Assembly (NCBI GenBank): GCA_021827255.1
Contig: JAKAWO010000090.1
Coordinates: forward strand, 1 to 10,040
DNA length: 10,040 bases
Reading direction: 5' to 3'
Source of the DNA: Acidobacteriota bacterium
GTDB lineage: Bacteria > Acidobacteriota > Terriglobia > UBA7540
The position numbers were made by a program, and so were the translations under genes. The notes under the pieces are model-generated. The model was given only the letters and a program-made list of their open reading frames with translations, made no database searches and was not told the DNA's origin. Of this stretch, positions 1 through 6,829 are shown one piece after another (the first letter of the stretch is position 1; every line of letters begins with the position of its first letter).

Positions 1-1
1 T

Positions 2-454
2 GCGCGGCATTCCTCCACGCGCGACGTCGCGCTTTTCCTGGAGGGGCAGATTCGAGCGATTCCGCGCGGCGGATTGAATTTTGTGGATGTCCGCGACGCG
101 GCCGCGGGGGCGATTGCCGCCGTGCAATTGGGCCGGCCGGGCGAGCGCTACTTGCTGGGAGGGGTCAACTGGAGTTTCCGCGAGCTGATCGAGAACGTGG
201 CGCGAATCTCCGGCCGCCGCGCGCCCAGACTTCACCCCTCGCTCGAATTTTCGCTCCGCAGCGCGCGTTGGTTGCGGCGCATTTACCGGCTGGCGGGAAA
301 ATCGTTTAAGCTCGACGACGCTTCCATCCGAATGTCGGCTTGCTTCTGGTACTGTGACTCGGGCAAGGCGCGGGCGGAGCTGGGCTTCAAGACGCGCGAC
401 CCCCTTGAAACGCTGGAGGACACGGTGGCGGATCTGCGGCGGCGGAACGTCTAA
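2..454 (+). CDS. NAD-dependent epimerase/dehydratase (dihydroflavonol reductase/HpnA-like), C-terminal part, 5' truncated by window edge
   Basis: The reading frame is open from the first bases of the window to TAA at 452-454, so about 150 C-terminal residues are present and the true start lies upstream. The segment GLNFVDVRDAAAG followed by GRPGERYLLGG matches the second half of extended short-chain dehydrogenases of the dihydroflavonol-4-reductase/HpnA type: the VDVRD stretch, then the 'GERYLLGG' strand, then a helical C-terminus ending in LGFKTRDPLETLEDTVADL, which resembles the family's closing 'GF.P.pleeaL.dtv' helix. The N-terminal Rossmann glycine motif and the catalytic YxxxK are outside the window. 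Such enzymes act in the cytoplasm on nucleotide-sugar or lipid-linked substrates; the substrate cannot be read here. The TTG at 74 is an internal codon, not the start. A lipid kinase follows 94 bp downstream on the same strand, so co-transcription is possible. Confidence 0.85.
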   Translation, partial: ARHSSTRDVALFLEGQIRAIPRGGLNFVDVRDAAAGAIAAVQLGRPGERYLLGGVNWSFRELIENVARISGRRAPRLHPSLEFSLRSARWLRRIYRLAGKSFKLDDASIRMSACFWYCDSGKARAELGFKTRDPLETLEDTVADLRRRNV

Positions 455-548
455 GGCCAAATAGAGACGCCGAGGTCCGGAGGCGCGCCAGGCGATCCAA
501 GCTCTGGAGTAGAGCGCCGCAAACGCCCGGCGTCAGCTTCGTGATTTC

Positions 549-1496
549 ATGAGGGAAAATCGAAAAATCGCCGTCGTCCTCAACCCGCGCGCGGCGGGCG
601 GCAGAACCGGCCGGCGGTGGAAGGAAATCCAAACTCGCCTCGAGCGGCGGTTGGGCCCTGTAACCGCGCGGTTTACCGATTCACCCGGCGCCGGCATCGC
701 CCTCACCCGCGAGCTATTGCGGGAGGGATTTGACCTGATCGTCGCCGCCGGTGGTGACGGGACGGCCAACGAAGTGGCCAACGGCTTTATGGAGCTGGAT
801 CGAGCGGTCAACCCCGCGGCCTGCCTCGGTATTCTGCCGCTCGGGACCGGCGGCGACTTCCGCCGCACGCTCGGCGTGCCGGCAAGCCTTGACCCAGCGA
901 TCGAAATTCTGGCGTCAGGAACCCCCCTCACCATTGACGTTGGCAAGGCGATTTTCGAATCTCGGCACGGCGAGCCCGCCACGCGCTATTTCATCAACCT
1001 GATGAGCTTTGGCATGGGTGGCGAAGTAGCCGCTCGCGCTAAAAACGCGGTGGGCTTTCTGGGTGGGCGTCAGGCGTTTCTTTGGGCCACAGTGAAGAGC
1101 TTCTTCATTTACAGCGGAAGGGAAGTTCGCATGACGCTCGACGGAAAAGAAGGCGCGCGGGCGTTTGTCACAGATGTTGCGGTCGGCAATGGACGCTTCT
1201 ACGGCGGCGGCATGCACCCTTGCCCAACCGCCCTTTTGGATGACGGCATGCTTGAAATCACGGTGATTGACTACCTGAACTGCCTCCAATTCATCCGTGA
1301 AATTCCTCCCCTCTACTCGGGGAACATCTACCGGCGCCCTAAAGCTCATCACTGGCGGGCGCGCCAATTGCGCGCCGAGGCCGATGAAGAGGTCAAGATT
1401 GAAATTGACGGAGAGCCGCTGGGATGGCTGCCGCTCGATGTAACTGTTTTGCCCGCCCGGCTAAAGGTGATGGCGCCCCACAGGACAGATGGTTGA
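549..1496 (+). CDS. Diacylglycerol/sphingosine kinase family lipid kinase (YegS/DagK-like)
   Basis: Predicted 315-residue cytoplasmic or membrane-associated kinase that would transfer the ATP gamma-phosphate to a lipid hydroxyl. Visible motifs: an N-terminal VVLNPRAAGG strand-loop (residues 9-18); the nucleotide-binding GGDGT (68-72) inside VAAGGDGTANEVANG; PLGTGGDF (97-104), where most relatives have PLGTGNDF, so the usual Asn is Gly; GNGRFYGGGM (213-222) followed by a LDDGMLEI strand; and a closing IDGEP (286-290). Length and motif order fit the full two-domain family (Pfam DAGK_cat plus the C-terminal beta domain). ATG at 549 is chosen because the conserved KIAVVLNP strand starts only five residues later; no convincing Shine-Dalgarno precedes it. 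The upstream neighbour is an HpnA-like reductase, compatible with envelope-lipid metabolism. The exact lipid substrate is unknown. A strong hairpin follows at 1530-1564. Confidence 0.88.
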   Translation: MRENRKIAVVLNPRAAGGRTGRRWKEIQTRLERRLGPVTARFTDSPGAGIALTRELLREGFDLIVAAGGDGTANEVANGFMELDRAVNPAACLGILPLGTGGDFRRTLGVPASLDPAIEILASGTPLTIDVGKAIFESRHGEPATRYFINLMSFGMGGEVAARAKNAVGFLGGRQAFLWATVKSFFIYSGREVRMTLDGKEGARAFVTDVAVGNGRFYGGGMHPCPTALLDDGMLEITVIDYLNCLQFIREIPPLYSGNIYRRPKAHHWRARQLRAEADEEVKIEIDGEPLGWLPLDVTVLPARLKVMAPHRTDG

Positions 1497-1529
1497 CCGC
1501 CGGCCTGAACTGTTCCGAGGCTGAAATAG

Positions 1530-1564
1530 ATCAGCCCGGGTCGCATAACGCGACCCGGGCTGAT
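1530..1564. terminator. 15-bp perfect hairpin, probable transcription terminator
   Basis: Left arm 1530-1544 (ATCAGCCCGGGTCGC) and right arm 1550-1564 pair without mismatch around the 5-nt loop ATAAC. It lies 34 bp after the stop of the lipid kinase, where a terminator is expected. The plus-strand tail (TCCCGAGC) is not a U-tract; on the minus strand the stem is followed by CTATTTCAG, slightly more T-rich, so it may be bidirectional or may mainly protect the 3' end of the message. Confidence 0.7.
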
Positions 1565-1565
1565 T

Positions 1566-2031
1566 CCCGAGCGCGAGGGAGGGGACTTTTGCCCGGCTCG
1601 GGTTACCGGTTGTCCTGATCCTATCGAGCGCCACGCCCACACGTCGCGCCGCGCATCATGGGATCGGGCCAAACTTTATGACATCCACTTGCGCCGTGCG
1701 AGAGCCCTCGCTCTCAACCCAACCGGTCATCAGCGCATTCGGCGCCCGCCGACCGTGCAGAAATCAGCCAGCCGCGGAGCCTGCGAGCGGGGGCAGATTT
1801 AAACTCTAACCACCCTCCTCTGAACTTGTAGCACCGTTACCTCCTCCGCTCGCTGCTCGTCCTAACCAGCTTGCAACTGGGTTTCCAATCTTATCTCTTT
1901 GAAAAAACAGGGTAACGCCACGCCGCCACGATGGAATTCTTACTCAGTGGCGTGTAAAGGTGACGTGCAACTTGGTGTTATGTTGGCGAGCATCCGGATC
2001 TGACCGGAACAACTTTCGATAAAAAGTTGAG
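1566..2031. other. Gene-free stretch between lipid kinase and DUF71 gene
   Basis: About 465 bp in which I find no ORF with coding character on either strand; the ORFs reaching into it are out-of-frame shadows of the flanking genes. It holds small inverted repeats (for example GAGAGC-CCTC-GCTCTC at 1700-1715) and, from about 1795, less GC-rich sequence. On the minus strand an exact AGGAGGT (1839-1845) precedes a GTG at 1834 that runs only 11 codons. No tRNA-like cloverleaf or T-loop consensus is evident. The two flanking operons converge here, so it is mostly 3' flank. Confidence 0.6.
2010..2029 (-). terminator. Weak hairpin just after the DUF71 gene
   Basis: CAACTTT (2010-2016) and AAAGTTG (2023-2029) form a 7-bp stem with loop CGATAA, starting 2 bp beyond the stop codon of the minus-strand gene ending at 2032. 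The position suits a terminator, but the stem is AT-rich and the following minus-strand tail has only TT, so termination strength is doubtful. Confidence 0.35.
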
Positions 2032-2733
2032 TCAAGCCTGAAGGGCGCCAGCGCTTTCCTCCCGGCCGGGAAGAACGTCAGCAAAGACAAAGCCGTCGCG
2101 TTCAACGATCTGCCCCATTTCGACAGCAATAGGTTGCTGAAACATTGGGCCGGCGTAAACCAAACTGTGGAATTCTCCGTTTTCGCCGCAAGGGTCAACG
2201 CCAGCAGGCAAAGCGGCCAGAAGTTCAAGGTTGAACTCCCGCCCGGCAAAGGACCTGGGAAGTTTTTTGGGATCCACGCAGGTAATGACGGCGCGGACGC
2301 CGCTCGCGATCATTTCGCGCGCCAGGGCTGCCGTGTCCAAACCCCAAACGGGAAAGACGGGCGTCATTCCGCAAGCCGCCATCTTTTCTTCCCGGTAGCG
2401 GCGGATGTCCTCGAGGAACAAATCCCCGAACGCGATGTGCCTCACACCTTCGGCTTTCGCGCGTTCAATCGCCGCAGCCATCGCCGCCTCATAAACCGCG
2501 TTGGGACAAGGATAAGGGATGGGGACTGTGACCAGCGGCAAGCCGGCGCTTTCCGCTTGCCTCCGCAAAAGCGTTTCACGCACCGCGTGCATGGCGACTC
2601 GCTCGTACTCACGGTTGACGGTCGTCAGGAGCGCGACCACCTCAAAATCGCCGCGCCGCCGCATCCTCTCGAGCGACCAAGCGCTGTCTTTCCCGCTGGA
2701 CCACGACAACCACGCTTTGGGACGGGGCTTCAT
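2032..2733 (-). CDS. DUF71/Dph6-like ATP pyrophosphatase (adenine nucleotide alpha-hydrolase family)
   Basis: Predicted 233-residue soluble enzyme of the PP-loop ATP pyrophosphatase superfamily. The PP-loop SGKDS is at residues 13-17 in WLSWSSGKDSAW, near the very N-terminus as is usual for the family. Further family signatures are GDLFLEDIRRYRE (103-115) and the C-terminal GENGEFHS (183-190). Eukaryotic and archaeal relatives (Dph6) amidate diphthine on EF2; bacteria lack diphthamide, so the bacterial role is unassigned and the name diphthine-ammonia ligase should not be taken literally. The start at 2733 is preferred over a frame-open ATG at 2916, because the extra 61 residues would overlap the kinase gene and are low-complexity, Arg/Pro-rich. 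No Shine-Dalgarno is seen; instead a 6-bp inverted repeat lies 3 nt before the ATG. It is third behind the PP2C and kinase genes, 71 bp from the latter, and possibly in the same operon. Confidence 0.85.
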   Translation of the reverse strand: MKPRPKAWLSWSSGKDSAWSLERMRRRGDFEVVALLTTVNREYERVAMHAVRETLLRRQAESAGLPLVTVPIPYPCPNAVYEAAMAAAIERAKAEGVRHIAFGDLFLEDIRRYREEKMAACGMTPVFPVWGLDTAALAREMIASGVRAVITCVDPKKLPRSFAGREFNLELLAALPAGVDPCGENGEFHSLVYAGPMFQQPIAVEMGQIVERDGFVFADVLPGREESAGALQA

Positions 2734-2736
2734 AGA

Positions 2737-2751
2737 GCCAAGATACTTGGC
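2737..2751 (-). repeat. Small hairpin abutting the DUF71 start codon
   Basis: GCCAAG-TAT-CTTGGC in the minus-strand sense, 6 bp with a 3-nt loop, ends 3 nt before the ATG at 2733, where a ribosome binding site would be expected. No Shine-Dalgarno is present. It could damp initiation or be chance; the stem is short. Confidence 0.3.
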
Positions 2752-2804
2752 GGGACGGAGATTCGCAAGCGCCCGGCGCGGAGCGGGGTGGCGGATCTCC
2801 CGTT

Positions 2805-3776
2805 TCAGGCGACGCGAGCTAGATAGAGCATGAGCGCGAAAATGATGATGGGAATCAGGGCCAGCACCAGGTAGAAGAGGATTTTTCGAGCCAAGGGCTG
2901 GCGGCGCTGCTTCCAATCGCGCAGTTCGGCGCGGTCGGCGACGCCGACTTGGTCCTGATGTTCCAGGTCCCAGGCGAATTCCCGGGCGCTCGCATAACGA
3001 TTCTTCGGGTCGCGCTCGAGGGCGCGATAGATAATTTCCTGCAATGGAGGGGAGATTTCAGGATTGATTTCCCGCGGCGGAACGGGGTTGTTCAGCAGCC
3101 GGTCGTTCATGATGGCGAAGGCGTTGGGGCCGGCGAAGGGAACCTTGCCCGTCAGCATTTCGTAGAGCATCACGCCGAGCGCGTAAAGGTCACTGCGCGC
3201 GTCCCCGCGCCGCCCGGCCACCTGTTCGGGCGAAATGTAGTCGGGCGTGCCCATCGTGTTGGAGAGTTTGGTGAACGTGATCCGGCGAGCTCCGGCGTTC
3301 GCCGCGATGCCGAAATCAATCAGCTTGATGCGGTCGTTCGAATCCACCATGATGTTTTCTGGCTTCAGGTCCCGGTGGACGACGCCGTGGGAGTGAATGT
3401 AGTCGAGGGCGTCGCAGATGCCGAGTGTAATGCGCACCGCGCGCTCAGCCGGCAGTTTACCTTCCTCGGAGAGAATCTTCCGAAGCAGCCGGCCCTCCAC
3501 CCATTCCATCGCCAGGTAAACCCGGCCAGATGAGTCGTCGGGGAAAATTTTCATGACCCCCGGATGGTCGAGCCGGCGGCCAATTTCCGCTTCGCGATGA
3601 AAGCGCTCGAAGAAAACAAGGTCGCTTTCCATTTCGGGATGAGGGATTTTGATGGCGACCGGATGGCCGCTGAGCAGGTCGGTGGCGCGGAAAATGGAGG
3701 CCATTCCGCTTCGCGCCACCAAGCTGTCAATGCGGTAATGGTCGAGCTGGTCACCCGGACGGACTGGATTCATCAT
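2805..3776 (-). CDS. Tail-anchored PknB-type serine/threonine protein kinase
   Basis: Predicted 323-residue Hanks-type kinase. Visible in order: beta-3 lysine in VAIK (K43); helix-C glutamate in FHREAE (E62); catalytic loop HRDLKPEN (134-141); DFG (154-156); activation-segment end GTPDYISPEQ (176-185), the SPE standing for APE; DARSDLYALG (192-201). The glycine-rich loop is degenerate: VARSGMASIF (20-29), with Ala/Ser where GxGxxG glycines usually sit and only Gly24 left. Residues 299-320 form one hydrophobic segment followed by three residues, so the kinase is expected to sit in the cytoplasm, anchored by its C-terminus, with no external sensor (PASTA or other) domain. Starts at 3776 and 3773 are both possible (Met-Met). 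It begins 21 bp after the PP2C stop, indicating one transcript and a reversible phosphorylation pair. Confidence 0.93.
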   Translation of the reverse strand: MMNPVRPGDQLDHYRIDSLVARSGMASIFRATDLLSGHPVAIKIPHPEMESDLVFFERFHREAEIGRRLDHPGVMKIFPDDSSGRVYLAMEWVEGRLLRKILSEEGKLPAERAVRITLGICDALDYIHSHGVVHRDLKPENIMVDSNDRIKLIDFGIAANAGARRITFTKLSNTMGTPDYISPEQVAGRRGDARSDLYALGVMLYEMLTGKVPFAGPNAFAIMNDRLLNNPVPPREINPEISPPLQEIIYRALERDPKNRYASAREFAWDLEHQDQVGVADRAELRDWKQRRQPLARKILFYLVLALIPIIIFALMLYLARVA

Positions 3777-3797
3777 CAGCGACGGAAGGTGCAGCGG

Positions 3798-4658
3798 TCA
3801 AGGAAGCTTGTAGGGCCGCCCGCGATACATGCCCACGCGCTCGACGCTTCGAACGCGGACGAGCTGGACGCTGATATTATCGCTGCCGTCCCGCTGGTTG
3901 GCAAGCGCCACCAATCTCTCAGCGGCAGCGCCCAAACCTGCGGAATCGGTCACGATGCCGGCAATCTCCAAGCCGCTTACGGCGACGTGAAGTCCGTCCG
4001 AGCACAGAACCAGAACATCCTGGGTCAGGATCGGGTGATCGCTGACCTCAACCCCCACAAACAATCCGCCGCCCAGCGAGCGGCTGAGCAAGTGCCGGGT
4101 GGACGCCTGGACAGCCTCCGCCTCCGCGAGCAGCCCTAATCGGGCCTGCTCGGCGGCCACCGTGTGGTCGCGGGTGAGGGGTCTGGCCTGGCCGCGCCGA
4201 ACCAGATAGCACCGGGAATCGCCCACGTGGGCCACCACGGCGCGGTCGTAGCGGAGGGCGCAGGCGACTAGCGTGGTCGCCATATCCGAGCCGCTTGCGC
4301 CGCCTGCATGGCTGGCCTCGAGAACCCGGGCGTTGGCTTCCTGAACCAAGCGTGGTAACAAGGAGGAAAGCGGCTCGCCCGCCATCGCCATCCGGAATCC
4401 GGTCACGAGGGTCTCTACCGCCGCGCGGGAAGCCACCTCGCCCTGAGACTGGCCACCCACGCCGTCGGCGAGAGCGAACAGCCAACCTTGCCGGCGAGCC
4501 TGCTCGGGGGTGGCAGGCGCGAAGTGGCCGAGGTAGTCCTCGTTTCCCTCGCGCACGTTACCGAGATCGGAAAGCTCAGCGAATTCCAGGTCCAGCATGG
4601 AACTTTGGGGCAGGCGACCGGCCAGAGCCATGCCCCAATCCCGAGAAGAGGGGTGCAT
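3798..4658 (-). CDS. PP2C-family protein serine/threonine phosphatase
   Basis: Predicted 286-residue Mn/Mg-dependent phosphatase, cytoplasmic (no membrane segment or signal peptide). PP2C motifs in order: VREGNED (35-41, metal-binding Asp), ADGVGG (64-69, metal-binding Asp and Gly), SDMATTLV (124-131), HVGDSRCYLVR (144-154), LTRDHT (161-166), LCSDGL (218-223) and GSDNISV (258-264), the last matching the usual RDNITV. All the metal-site Asp positions I can place are present. It should remove phosphates placed by the kinase encoded directly downstream, and possibly by other Ser/Thr kinases. The start is uncertain: Met1 (4658), Met10 (4631) and Met21 (4598) are all in frame, none with a good Shine-Dalgarno (AGGA touches the first ATG). 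The catalytic domain begins near residue 25, so any of them gives a functional protein. Confidence 0.92.
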   Translation of the reverse strand: MHPSSRDWGMALAGRLPQSSMLDLEFAELSDLGNVREGNEDYLGHFAPATPEQARRQGWLFALADGVGGQSQGEVASRAAVETLVTGFRMAMAGEPLSSLLPRLVQEANARVLEASHAGGASGSDMATTLVACALRYDRAVVAHVGDSRCYLVRRGQARPLTRDHTVAAEQARLGLLAEAEAVQASTRHLLSRSLGGGLFVGVEVSDHPILTQDVLVLCSDGLHVAVSGLEIAGIVTDSAGLGAAAERLVALANQRDGSDNISVQLVRVRSVERVGMYRGRPYKLP

Positions 4659-4715
4659 TCCTAGTTTCCAGGCCGGTTGCTTTGGGCCTTAACGCTTGAA
4701 TCGAGTTCGTCCTAA

Positions 4716-4738
4716 GGCCGCCCGAACAGCGGGCGGCC
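4716..4738 (-). terminator. GC-rich hairpin after the permease gene
   Basis: GGCCGCCCG (4716-4724) and CGGGCGGCC (4730-4738) pair perfectly over 9 bp with a 5-nt loop, 19 bp beyond the permease stop. In the minus-strand sense the stem is followed by TTAGG rather than a U-tract, so it is terminator-like but not a textbook intrinsic terminator. The promoter for the PP2C gene must lie in this same 99-bp gap or upstream of it. Confidence 0.6.
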
Positions 4739-4757
4739 CGGAGAGAGGAATAAGAGT

Positions 4758-6557
4758 TCAGGCTTCGGCCCGACTTTCAACCAGTGTTGTCCTGCCCTTG
4801 GATTTGCTCGAGCGGACAAAGTAGATGCCGCCGTAGATGGCCCAAATGAGGGCGATGCCGAGAGCCAGCAAGGGTTCCATTTTCGTGCCGTAGCCCATGA
4901 ACGGTCCGATCAGGTAGAACGCCATGCAAGCCAGGTTCGCCAGCAACCCGAACAACGGGATCAGGAAGTGTTTCAGCGGGTTGAAGTCCGGATGCTTGTG
5001 ATAGGCTAGCATACAAACCACGCAACTGAACCCGTACAAGAGGAACGTCCCGAAGTTCGACGAGAGCGTGACGGTGAGCAACGAGTTGGGCATCGCCGCC
5101 ATCGTGGCGTGGGAGACGTAGCCAAAGCTCGACCAAAAGCCCTGCGGAAGCGCCCGGAGGGTGGCGTCGCTCAGCGCGCCCGCGTCGCCGAATAGCATGG
5201 CAACGCCGAGGCAGCCGATGACCGCCGAAATAGCCGCCAGCACCCAGATCGCCCGGTGCGGTGTCAGGTTTCTGCCGTGCAGCATCCCGAAGTGCTCCGG
5301 CACTTCCTTATCTTTTCCCATCGCGTAGGTCACGCGCGCCCCGGTGTTAATACAAGCGAGCGTCGTGCCGATCAGCGCCAGGAACACCGTGAGCGCTTCG
5401 ATGAGCATGAACGTCCGACCGCGCCCCGCGCCGAAAAGGGCGTCGCCGACCATGATCATCAGGTCGCCGATGGGCGCGGCCGAGCCCTGGGCGTTCACCA
5501 TCGTATAACCGCTGTTCAAGACATAGTTGGTGGCGAAATACTCAAACAGATAACAGAACGCGCCTTGAATCAATAAGGAAGTGATGACCGCGATGGGAAT
5601 GTCCCGCTTGGGGTTTTGGGCTTCCCCGCCCAGTGACGTACACGATTCGAATCCCACCAGAATCAGGATCGCCACCGTAGCTTGCACGAACACCCAGCCC
5701 CAATTGTGAGCGACGACGACGGAAAAGGCGGTTTTGTGAGACAGGAAGTTGCCGCTCGCGTCATGCGTCGGGAAGCTGATGTGATAGGGGACCGGCTTGC
5801 CCTGCGCATCCAGCTTGGGCTGAGGAATGCCCTGCGCGTTGCGGACGATGGTTTCCGTGGCCTGCCCGTTCACGGCCGTTTTCGTCGTGGCGAACTGATA
5901 GTTGTAAGCGTCGCCCGAGGAAGGGTCGAACTGCCAGGCCGGGCTGCCGGCCGGATGGTTCATGCGATAAGAGAGGGCCATCACGGAGAACACCACCAGC
6001 GCGCTGATCTGAATCACGTTGATCGCCACGCTGACCGCCGTCGAGCCGGTCACGCCTCGGTAGGCGATGTAGGCAATGCCAAACGAGGCGGCAATGGCGC
6101 ACGCCATCATGAACATCGGCCCTGGATTCGAGGCGCTCATGAAGCTCGGCCAAAGCGTCCCCACCACGTAGCCGCAAAAGACTCCGATCACGGCCACCAT
6201 CACGCCCGGGTAAATCCAATAATAAAGGTGGGAGGCCCAGCCGACGATGAACTTGGAAAGCCGGGCATAGGGCCAGGCCTTGTCATGGTTGAGAAACGAT
6301 TGCTCGGCGAAATAGTAGGAGCTGCCCGTGCCGGGATACAGCTTGGCGAGCTCAGCGTAACTGACCGCCGTAGCCAAGCAGAGCAGCAGGGCGATGAAAA
6401 TCCCCAGCCACATGGCTGGCGCCGTCGCGCCTTCGGTCGCTTGCGGCGCGAAGGTGAGCCAGAGGAATGCCCCCGGCGCGATGAGCGCCATCGCGTTCAC
6501 CGTGACCCCTGTCAGGCCTAGAGTCGGCTTCATCTCAGGTGCGGAATTCTCCGCCAT
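4758..6557 (-). CDS. APC-superfamily amino acid permease
   Basis: Predicted 599-residue inner-membrane transporter with about 12 hydrophobic segments. The first carries GLTGVTVNAMALIAPGAFLW (14-33), the family's unwound TM1 substrate-site region (usually G-aIiGaG-f; here an Ala/Pro/Gly variant). VGFESCTSLGGEAQNPKRDIP (301-321) is the diagnostic TM6-to-loop motif of the amino acid-polyamine-organocation family. INTGARVTYAMGKDKEVPEHF (403-423) is the conserved TM8-loop region. An unusually long hydrophilic stretch of about 85 residues (200-284) separates two membrane segments just before TM6. The start at 6557 is firm: AAGGAGG lies 6 nt upstream. Likely substrates are amino acids or polyamines taken up with a cation; the sequence does not decide. 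It is transcribed away from the small-ORF/Amt pair, sharing a 272-bp control region with it. Confidence 0.9.
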   Translation of the reverse strand: MAENSAPEMKPTLGLTGVTVNAMALIAPGAFLWLTFAPQATEGATAPAMWLGIFIALLLCLATAVSYAELAKLYPGTGSSYYFAEQSFLNHDKAWPYARLSKFIVGWASHLYYWIYPGVMVAVIGVFCGYVVGTLWPSFMSASNPGPMFMMACAIAASFGIAYIAYRGVTGSTAVSVAINVIQISALVVFSVMALSYRMNHPAGSPAWQFDPSSGDAYNYQFATTKTAVNGQATETIVRNAQGIPQPKLDAQGKPVPYHISFPTHDASGNFLSHKTAFSVVVAHNWGWVFVQATVAILILVGFESCTSLGGEAQNPKRDIPIAVITSLLIQGAFCYLFEYFATNYVLNSGYTMVNAQGSAAPIGDLMIMVGDALFGAGRGRTFMLIEALTVFLALIGTTLACINTGARVTYAMGKDKEVPEHFGMLHGRNLTPHRAIWVLAAISAVIGCLGVAMLFGDAGALSDATLRALPQGFWSSFGYVSHATMAAMPNSLLTVTLSSNFGTFLLYGFSCVVCMLAYHKHPDFNPLKHFLIPLFGLLANLACMAFYLIGPFMGYGTKMEPLLALGIALIWAIYGGIYFVRSSKSKGRTTLVESRAEA

Positions 6558-6563
6558 ATTGGT

Positions 6564-6570
6564 CCTCCTT
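6564..6570 (-). promoter_or_regulatory. Strong Shine-Dalgarno of the permease gene
   Basis: AAGGAGG in the minus-strand sense, 6 nt before the ATG at 6557. It is among the clearest ribosome binding sites in the window and fixes the permease start, suggesting high translation. Confidence 0.85.
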
Positions 6571-6607
6571 CTCTAAGATATTTAGGGTGTGCTCCCCCCC
6601 GTTCAGC

Positions 6608-6636
6608 ATCGTAGGGAACGCTCGAGCTGATGTAAA
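6608..6636 (-). promoter_or_regulatory. Candidate sigma-70-type promoter for the permease
   Basis: In the minus-strand sense a -35-like TTTACA (6636-6631) and a -10-like TACGAT (6613-6608) are separated by 17 bp. They match the TTGACA/TATAAT consensus at 5 of 6 and 4 of 6 positions. Transcription would begin near 6600, giving a leader of about 45 nt that starts in a run of seven G (plus-strand C7 at 6594-6600). Judged by eye only. Confidence 0.4.
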
Positions 6637-6662
6637 AGTCAAAGTTTGTATCGAGGGGATAA

Positions 6663-6684
6663 CCGTTTCATATAGATGAAACGG
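6663..6684. promoter_or_regulatory. Perfect inverted repeat, candidate operator
   Basis: CCGTTTCAT (6663-6671) and ATGAAACGG (6676-6684) are exact reverse complements separated by ATAG. The site lies in the AT-richer part of the divergent gap between the permease and the small ORF/Amt genes, with its centre roughly 70 bp upstream of the inferred permease transcription start and about 155 bp upstream of the small ORF start. A 22-bp dyad suits a dimeric regulator. It could instead fold as a short RNA hairpin, but no gene ends here, so a terminator role is unlikely. Confidence 0.5.
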
Positions 6685-6694
6685 GCATATTCGC

Positions 6695-6711
6695 TTTTAT
6701 GAACGATAAAA
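6695..6711. repeat. Short AT-rich inverted repeat beside the candidate operator
   Basis: TTTTAT (6695-6700) and ATAAAA (6706-6711) are reverse complements around GAACG, ten bases from the larger dyad. This is the AT-richest part of the gap; it may be promoter or DNA-bending sequence. Chance is possible because the arms are short and of simple composition. Confidence 0.3.
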
Positions 6712-6829
6712 AATTCTGATTCGATGGGCCGCGCAAAGCTGACCGCCGGCCCCAAGCGGAGGCAGGTTGTGATATCTTAAGCCGTTGTCCGGGTCGGGAG
6801 ATTCACTCCAGTCGGTTGTGGGTTAACGC

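Noticed and set aside
1424..1618. 64-codon plus-strand ORF at the end of the lipid kinase
   Set aside because: It overlaps the kinase out of frame and runs through the 1530-1564 hairpin; no coding signature.
1799..1845. Minus-strand GTG at 1834 with a perfect AGGAGGT upstream
   Set aside because: It runs only 11 codons to a TAA and shows no regulatory-peptide pattern; probably chance in a gene-free stretch.
2734..2916. 61-residue N-terminal extension of the DUF71 protein in an open frame
   Set aside because: It overlaps the kinase C-terminus, is low-complexity Pro/Arg/His-rich, and the family begins just before the SGKDS PP-loop, matching the ATG at 2733.
2949..4139. Plus-strand ORFs (2949-3533, 3564-4139) opposite kinase and PP2C
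   Set aside because: They mirror the codon structure of the real minus-strand genes and show no recognisable domain.
5682..6521. 279-codon plus-strand ORF opposite the permease
   Set aside because: His/Arg-rich translation with no domain, fully antisense to a strongly supported membrane protein; a GC-composition shadow.
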